In this document: positions 24,086-28,308 of the stretch, one piece after another | How the letters are laid out: the number at the start of each line of letters is the position of its first letter | Numbering within the stretch: position 1 is the stretch's first letter | Source: CAZADS01 sp964483985 | GTDB lineage: Bacteria > Pseudomonadota > Alphaproteobacteria > Thalassobaculales > Thalassobaculaceae | Assembly: GCA_964483985.1 (NCBI GenBank) | Contig: CAZADS010000052.1 | Location: forward strand, 1-28,308 | Length of the DNA stretch: 28,308 bases | Reading direction: 5' to 3' | Notes under the pieces: model-generated | Seen by the model: only the letters and a program-made list of their open reading frames with translations | Databases searched by the model: none | Told to the model about the DNA's origin: nothing | Position numbers and translations under genes: made by a program

Positions 24086-25378
24086 ATGGAGTTTTCCGAC
24101 TATAAAATCGCCGATATTTCCTTGGCCGAATGGGGCCATCGTGAAATCGCAATAGCTGAAACCGAAATGCCTGGCCTAATCGCCATTCGAGAGGATTACG
24201 GCCCGTTAAATCCATTGGAGGGTGCCAAAAACATAGGTTGCCTCCATATGACTTAACAACCTGAGGAATTGAACGAAACTTTAAAAAAAATGGGCGCGGA
24301 GGTCCGCTGGAGTTCATGCAACATCTTTTCAACGCAAGATCACGCCGCCGCCGCAATGGCAGATAAAAACATTCCTGTTTTTGCCTGGAAAGGTGAGACT
24401 GAGGAAGAGTATGAATGGTGTATCAAACAGACAATTGAGGCACCAAACGGTTGGCGTCCCAATATGCTTTTAGACGATGGTGGCGATCTTACGAAAATAA
24501 TGCATGAAGAATATTCGGATTTATTAAAGAATGTCCGAGGCGTCTCCGAAGAAACCACCACAGGTGTACTTAGATTAGCTGAAATGCAAGAAGAAGGAAC
24601 ACTCCAGATTCCAGCATTCAATGTCAACGATAGTGTCACTAAATCTAAATTTGATAATCTTTATGGCTGCAGGGAAAGCCTAACAGACGGCATCCGCCGT
24701 GCTACAGACGTTATGCTTTCCGGAAAGATAGCCGTAGTTAATGGATTCGGTGACGTTGGGAAAGGTTCAGCTGCTAGCCTTAGAAATGGAGGAGCACGAG
24801 TCATTGTAACAGAGGTTGATCCCATTTGCGCACTGCAAGCAGCTATGGAAGGATACGAAGTTTCAACTATGGACGACTATGCCACCAAAGCTGATATCTT
24901 TGTCACTGCAACTGGGAATAAAGATATTATTACTTTGGAACATATGCGTCGGATGAAGGACAGAGCTATTGTATGCAATATCGGTCATTTTGATACCGAG
25001 ATCCAGGTTTCCAGCCTAAGAAATTTAAAGTGGCATCCCGTAAAACCGCAGGTTGATGAAATAGAATTTCCAGATGGCAAACGAATTCTTTTACTGGCAG
25101 AGGGACGGTTGGTTAATCTTGGTTGTGCCACTGGACATCCAAGTTTTGTAATGAGTGCATCGTTCACGAACCAGGTTTTAGCCCAGATTGAACTCTGGAA
25201 TAACCCTGGAAAATACGAGAGACAACTCTACGTATTGCCAAAAAAACTAGACGAAAAGGTAGCAGAACTTCACTTAACTCGCGTGGGTGCTAAACTTACT
25301 ACGATGTCAAAAGAACAAGCATCCTATATAGGGGTTGCTACAGAAGGCCCCTTCAAAAACGATTCGTATCGTTATTAA
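24086..25378 (+). pseudogene. ahcY: Adenosylhomocysteinase with an in-frame stop at codon 57
   Basis: The intact enzyme reversibly hydrolyses S-adenosylhomocysteine to adenosine and homocysteine. Reading from the ATG at 24086, which has GAAGGG seven bases before it, gives clear AhcY sequence: DYKIADISLAEWGHREIAIA, AETEMPGL, GCLHMT. The next codon is TAA (24254-24256). The same frame then continues to the natural stop at 25378, a full-length 430-codon gene. Everything downstream is intact: SCNIFSTQDHAAAA, LDDGGDLT, SEETTTGVLRL, NDSVTKSKFDN, NAD-binding GFGDVGKGSA, NIGHFDTEIQV and the terminal KNDSYRY. Normally the broken site reads HMTIQTAVLIETL; here it reads HMT-stop-QPEELNETL. The stop and several neighbouring changes are clustered in one active-site motif. 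It may be a recent pseudogene or a sequence error; translation restart at ATG 24290 would lack the substrate-binding N-terminus. Confidence 0.9.
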
Positions 25379-25415
25379 TGACCGCCTGCGGGATGCAAAC
25401 CTTTGAGAGGGCAAC

Positions 25416-25781
25416 ATGCACGTCCATATTCATAATAAAGCACAGGTTTTTATTTCCAAAAATTCAAACTTGCCAATTGCGCGAATTATTTCTCAGGATA
25501 ACGGCTCGGGAGCGTGTGAGCTCTGGGAACAACCACTAAAGCCGAATGACTTAATTCCCATGCACTATCATTTAGTGGAAGAAACTATAACTTTTGCATC
25601 AGGTAGAATAAAAATCACGCTAGATGGAGATGAATTTGAGATTGATGCAGATCATGATGGTACCTGTTCAGTACTGATTCCAACCCGAATTCCTCATGAA
25701 ATTCAAAATATCGGAGATAAAGCAACCTCCATGCTGGCTTTCTTTCCAGCGATCAATCCGAAAATCTTTCCAGTGCGATAA
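25416..25781 (+). CDS. Small cupin-domain protein
   Basis: This 121-residue single-domain cupin has metal-ligand motif 1 visible as IPMHYHLVEETITFASGRI (His, His, Glu) and motif 2 as VLIPTRIPHEIQNIG (His). It therefore probably binds a divalent metal in a beta-barrel. Such short cupins include sugar-binding, dioxygenase-like and sensory proteins, and the ligand cannot be told. GAGAGGG lies just before the ATG, 37 bases after the ahcY stop, so it could be co-transcribed with ahcY. Confidence 0.85.
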   Translation: MHVHIHNKAQVFISKNSNLPIARIISQDNGSGACELWEQPLKPNDLIPMHYHLVEETITFASGRIKITLDGDEFEIDADHDGTCSVLIPTRIPHEIQNIGDKATSMLAFFPAINPKIFPVR

Positions 25782-25903
25782 AATTATCAAAACTGATAGC
25801 CCGTTTCCGATTTAAATTCCGATTTGTTTATAAATTAAATATAATTAGGCTTTGAAAAAATAACTGCTGGAATAACGAATCAGAAAATTGGCATTGGTAA
25901 TTT

Positions 25904-27199
25904 ATGCAGTTTTATATCGACTATATGGGTAGGAAAGGAGATGGCGTTTCCTCTTTTGGTTTTGAAGAAAAGCAACGCCGTTCCCACAAACCTGTATTTA
26001 TTGCCAAAACGCTTCCTGGCGAACTGGTGGAAGCTGTACCATTAAAACAAAGCCGCCAAAAAGAAGCATATCATCTCCAGCATATCATAAAAAAGTCCAG
26101 TGATCGGATAGACCCAGTCTGTGAGCATTTTGAATCATGCGGCGGATGCGCTTTACAACACTGGAAAGAATCATCCTATCGACTTTGGAAACATGAGCAA
26201 GTTGTTAATGCTGTGCGCCTCGCAGGCTTTCCAATAGAAACAGTGGAAAAACTTATCTGCATCAGTAAGGGCAACAAGAGGCGAGTTGATTTCACCGTTC
26301 AAAATATAAAAAACAAAATTTTAATAGGATTCAAGGAACGCGGCAGTAATAGATTGATTAATATACATACGTGCCCACTACTTAATCCTGTTTTAAATTG
26401 CCTTGGAAAGGCTTTAAGATATCCCTTTACAAAATTATTACTAAAAGGACAAATCGGCAGAGTTTCGGCAAATATCCTTGATAATGGAATAGATCTTCTT
26501 ATCACTTTGCCAAAAGAACCTAACCTTGAAGGTTTAACCACTCTGGCAAAACTATCAGAAAATTTAGACCTATCCCGAATAACTGTCCGTATAGCAACCC
26601 TAAAAGATGCACAACAGATTCCAATAATAGTGCGGCGAAAACCTCTGATTCGATTTGGCGAAGTTAATGTGGAGCCACCAGGAGGTGCATTTCTTCAAGC
26701 AACTCGTGAAAGTTCAGAAATAATAACTACAGCCGTTTTGCAGGGCGTAGTTGGCGCAAAAAGAATAGCCGATTTGTTTGCCGGATGCGGAACACTCACC
26801 TTTCCTCTGCAGAAAATTGCAAAAGTTCATGCTATAGAAATTGATCCATTGGCCACAACTGCCATCAGAAACGCTTCAGCAAAGGCAGGTATTAACGACC
26901 AAATAACGGTAGAGAACCGCGATTTAAGCAAATATCCTTTACTCAGTTCGGAACTCAGAAACTTTGACGCATTAGTAATAGATCCACCTAGAGCCGGTGC
27001 CCAATCACAGCTGAATCAAATAGATGCAAATTCACCCAATATAATTGTTGCTGTTTCCTGTAACCCGAAAACGTTTCAAAGAGATTCCCTAATTCTCAGA
27101 ACAAAAGGCTATAAATTGATCCGCGTGCTGCCCATCGACCAATTCCTTTGGTCTCCTCATGTAGAATTAGTAGCATATTTCAGGCGCAATGGTGAGTGA
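25904..27199 (+). CDS. RNA (uracil-C5)-methyltransferase, RlmD/TrmA family
   Basis: This 431-residue SAM-dependent methyltransferase has an N-terminal TRAM-like domain (about 1-60) and an iron-sulfur cluster site with Cys73, Cys79, Cys82 and Cys157 (VCEHFESCGGCALQHW ... HTCPLL). The Rossmann methyltransferase domain has motif I as ADLFAGCGTLTFPL, then IDPPRAGA, the catalytic nucleophile Cys386 in AVSCNPKTF, and Glu421 in PHVELVAYF as likely base. The family methylates U747 or U1939 of 23S rRNA (RlmC/RlmD) or U54 of tRNA (TrmA); rRNA is more likely with the TRAM plus Fe-S layout, but the site is not determined. The stop overlaps the start of the next gene by one base (TGATG). Confidence 0.9.
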   Translation: MQFYIDYMGRKGDGVSSFGFEEKQRRSHKPVFIAKTLPGELVEAVPLKQSRQKEAYHLQHIIKKSSDRIDPVCEHFESCGGCALQHWKESSYRLWKHEQVVNAVRLAGFPIETVEKLICISKGNKRRVDFTVQNIKNKILIGFKERGSNRLINIHTCPLLNPVLNCLGKALRYPFTKLLLKGQIGRVSANILDNGIDLLITLPKEPNLEGLTTLAKLSENLDLSRITVRIATLKDAQQIPIIVRRKPLIRFGEVNVEPPGGAFLQATRESSEIITTAVLQGVVGAKRIADLFAGCGTLTFPLQKIAKVHAIEIDPLATTAIRNASAKAGINDQITVENRDLSKYPLLSSELRNFDALVIDPPRAGAQSQLNQIDANSPNIIVAVSCNPKTFQRDSLILRTKGYKLIRVLPIDQFLWSPHVELVAYFRRNGE

Positions 27200-27423
27200 T
27201 GGTTCTCAAAAAATTATCACTAAAACGTTCCATATTAATTTCTGGCCACGCTACTAGTGTGTCGCTAGAACTAGAATTCTGGGAGGCCTTGAAGCAAATT
27301 GCGTTGATCGAAAAAAAGTCTGTCAATCAAATTATTTCTGAAATTGATGAAACCCGAAAAGGCAATCTTTCAAGCGCTATTCGAGTTTATGTATTAGGAA
27401 AATTACAAAATTCTCCTAAATAA
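27199..27423 (+). CDS. Ribbon-helix-helix domain protein
   Basis: This is a small protein of 74 residues. After KRSILISGHATSVSLELEFWEALKQIALIEKKSVNQIISEID (split: strand SILISG, SVSLELEFWEALKQIA helix one, SVNQIISEI helix two) it ends in LSSAIRVYVLGKL. This matches the short alphaproteobacterial ribbon-helix-helix family whose target is unknown; the fold is a DNA-binding dimer in better-known relatives such as Arc and CopG. The ATG at 27199 overlaps the methyltransferase stop (TGATG); an in-frame GTG at 27196 is an alternative. It ends one base before the convergent AsmA gene's stop, leaving no room for a separate terminator. Confidence 0.85.
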   Translation: MVLKKLSLKRSILISGHATSVSLELEFWEALKQIALIEKKSVNQIISEIDETRKGNLSSAIRVYVLGKLQNSPK

Positions 27424-27424
27424 T

Positions 27425-28308
27425 TCATTTTCGCAAACCCTCTAAAATACCTTTAAAAGCCTCATTAGATTTAATCTTATCATCCGTAGTTACTTCTGGA
27501 CTAGATTTATGCAAATCTCTTAATATTTCCCGCTGATCATTTTTCTGGATTATATGTGCGCGCATTCGCTCTGTCTCCATTGCGATTCTGGGAGACCAAA
27601 CAGGACCGATGTAGGACAATCCAATTGCTGGTGAATTGATATGGCGCTTCAACCAAAGTTTTGATTTTAGATCTAGAAATTGTCGCGATACATCATATGC
27701 TAGCATTCCTTCTCCAACCGCAACCACGGATTCCAATGAGATATCATCCGACCGTAGTATACCATCCGTGATTATATAACTTCCCGTTAAAGCTTCGAAA
27801 GGTGTTTCTCCCCCAGAGAAAGAGGTCTGCATCAATTTCAAAAATTCAACAGCACCTCTAACCTGTTCCAATTGCTTACTAGCAGTGTACAAATCGATAC
27901 CCACTATCTTACCATCGATAATTTGAAAAAGACCGGAGCCACGTAGAGCCGACACGAGTTCAAATTGAGAGCTCCCACGGGAGGACATCACCATATCATA
28001 GTCAACAATGCCGTGGAGTTGCTCGTTGTTCGTTCTCAACCCAAATATTTCTTTCAACTGCGCTTGTTCAATTTTTAGAGATATTTCAATTTCCGGAATC
28101 GGCTTTGCTGTTACGCTCCCAGAACAAAATAGGTTTCCACCAAAAAAATTACCAGAAAACCTGTCTAATTTGGCTTTTCCTTGATGCACCCCAGCAAATA
28201 AAACAGCGTTTTCTATTATATAAGGCGAAACGACAATCCGCTTAGCCGAAATTTCGATGTCAGCGTCAAATTTTACAAGAGGCTTCAGACTAATCTTCTT
28301 ATGCGACC
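27425..28308 (-). CDS. AsmA-family protein, C-terminal part only
   Basis: The reverse-strand frame stays open from the stop at 27425 to the right edge, giving 294 codons including the stop. The visible part has the beta-rich repeats of AsmA proteins (LDRFSGNFFGGNLFCSGSV; VALRG-like SALRGSGLFQIIDGKIVGIDL, a strong signature of the AsmA C-terminal domain), then SGSYII-like LTGSYIITDGILRSDD. AsmA proteins are inner-membrane-anchored periplasmic proteins linked to envelope lipid transport and outer-membrane homeostasis. The N-terminal anchor is outside the window. An apparent GTG start at 28189 is internal, because homologous-looking sequence continues upstream (ISAKRIVVSPYIIENAVLFA). Confidence 0.85.
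   Translation of the reverse strand, partial: SHKKISLKPLVKFDADIEISAKRIVVSPYIIENAVLFAGVHQGKAKLDRFSGNFFGGNLFCSGSVTAKPIPEIEISLKIEQAQLKEIFGLRTNNEQLHGIVDYDMVMSSRGSSQFELVSALRGSGLFQIIDGKIVGIDLYTASKQLEQVRGAVEFLKLMQTSFSGGETPFEALTGSYIITDGILRSDDISLESVVAVGEGMLAYDVSRQFLDLKSKLWLKRHINSPAIGLSYIGPVWSPRIAMETERMRAHIIQKNDQREILRDLHKSSPEVTTDDKIKSNEAFKGILEGLRK

Noticed and set aside
28187..28189. GTG as the start of the AsmA-family gene
   Set aside because: The frame stays open to the window edge with AsmA-like beta-strand sequence, so this codon is internal.
1..28308. Mobile elements, CRISPR arrays, tRNA and rRNA genes
   Set aside because: I found no transposase, integrase, regularly spaced repeats, tRNA-like T-loop/acceptor pairs or rRNA-like sequence by eye.

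Overview
This window looks like part of an alphaproteobacterial chromosome with fairly low GC content. The evidence is gene content and order. There is a three-gene proton-translocating transhydrogenase (split alpha subunit), a hemC-hemD-mitofilin-HemY block divergent from tsaD-gpsA-EVE, and a pckA/chvI-chvG/rapZ/ahcY neighbourhood. AT-rich spacers, short intergenic distances and the lack of insertion sequences suggest a streamlined, possibly marine, lineage; that last point is inference.

Layout. 1-332 (-) is the 5' end of ctaA (heme A synthase). 575-3601 (+) is pntAA-pntAB-pntB, closed by a hairpin terminator. 3700-8321 (-) runs hemC, hemD, a Mic60/mitofilin-like protein and a HemY-domain protein with a C-terminal zinc ribbon. 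8373-10915 (+) is tsaD, gpsA and an EVE-domain protein. 10916-11765 has no intact gene but holds decayed-looking reverse-strand frames. 11766-13705 (+) is a histidyl-tRNA synthetase of unusual type plus a CX5R phosphatase. 13722-16103 (-) is a flavin monooxygenase followed by a 2-methylfumaryl-CoA isomerase-like class III CoA-transferase. 16156-17769 (-) is pckA, separated by a 464-base AT-rich spacer from chvI-chvG-rapZ (+). An aminotransferase and a ureohydrolase follow, then ahcY, which carries an in-frame stop in its active-site motif. A cupin, an RNA uracil-C5 methyltransferase and a ribbon-helix-helix protein come next. The window ends in a convergent, partial AsmA-family gene.

How the genes fit together. 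ctaA and hemC/hemD serve heme and tetrapyrrole synthesis, and Mic60 with the HemY-like protein are their usual inner-membrane partners. The transhydrogenase makes NADPH from the proton gradient. PckA and ChvI/ChvG tie gluconeogenesis to envelope signalling. The hprK and PTS genes that usually sit between chvG and ahcY in this phylum are absent, and an aminotransferase/ureohydrolase pair possibly linked to arginine or guanidino-acid catabolism occupies that place.

I found no phage, CRISPR array, tRNA, rRNA or transposase. The most unusual observations are the tightly clustered lesion in ahcY, the loss of hprK/PTS with rapZ retained, the two-gene CoA-ester cassette, the atypical HisRS, and the decayed 850-base tract. 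No clearly new multi-gene system is evident.
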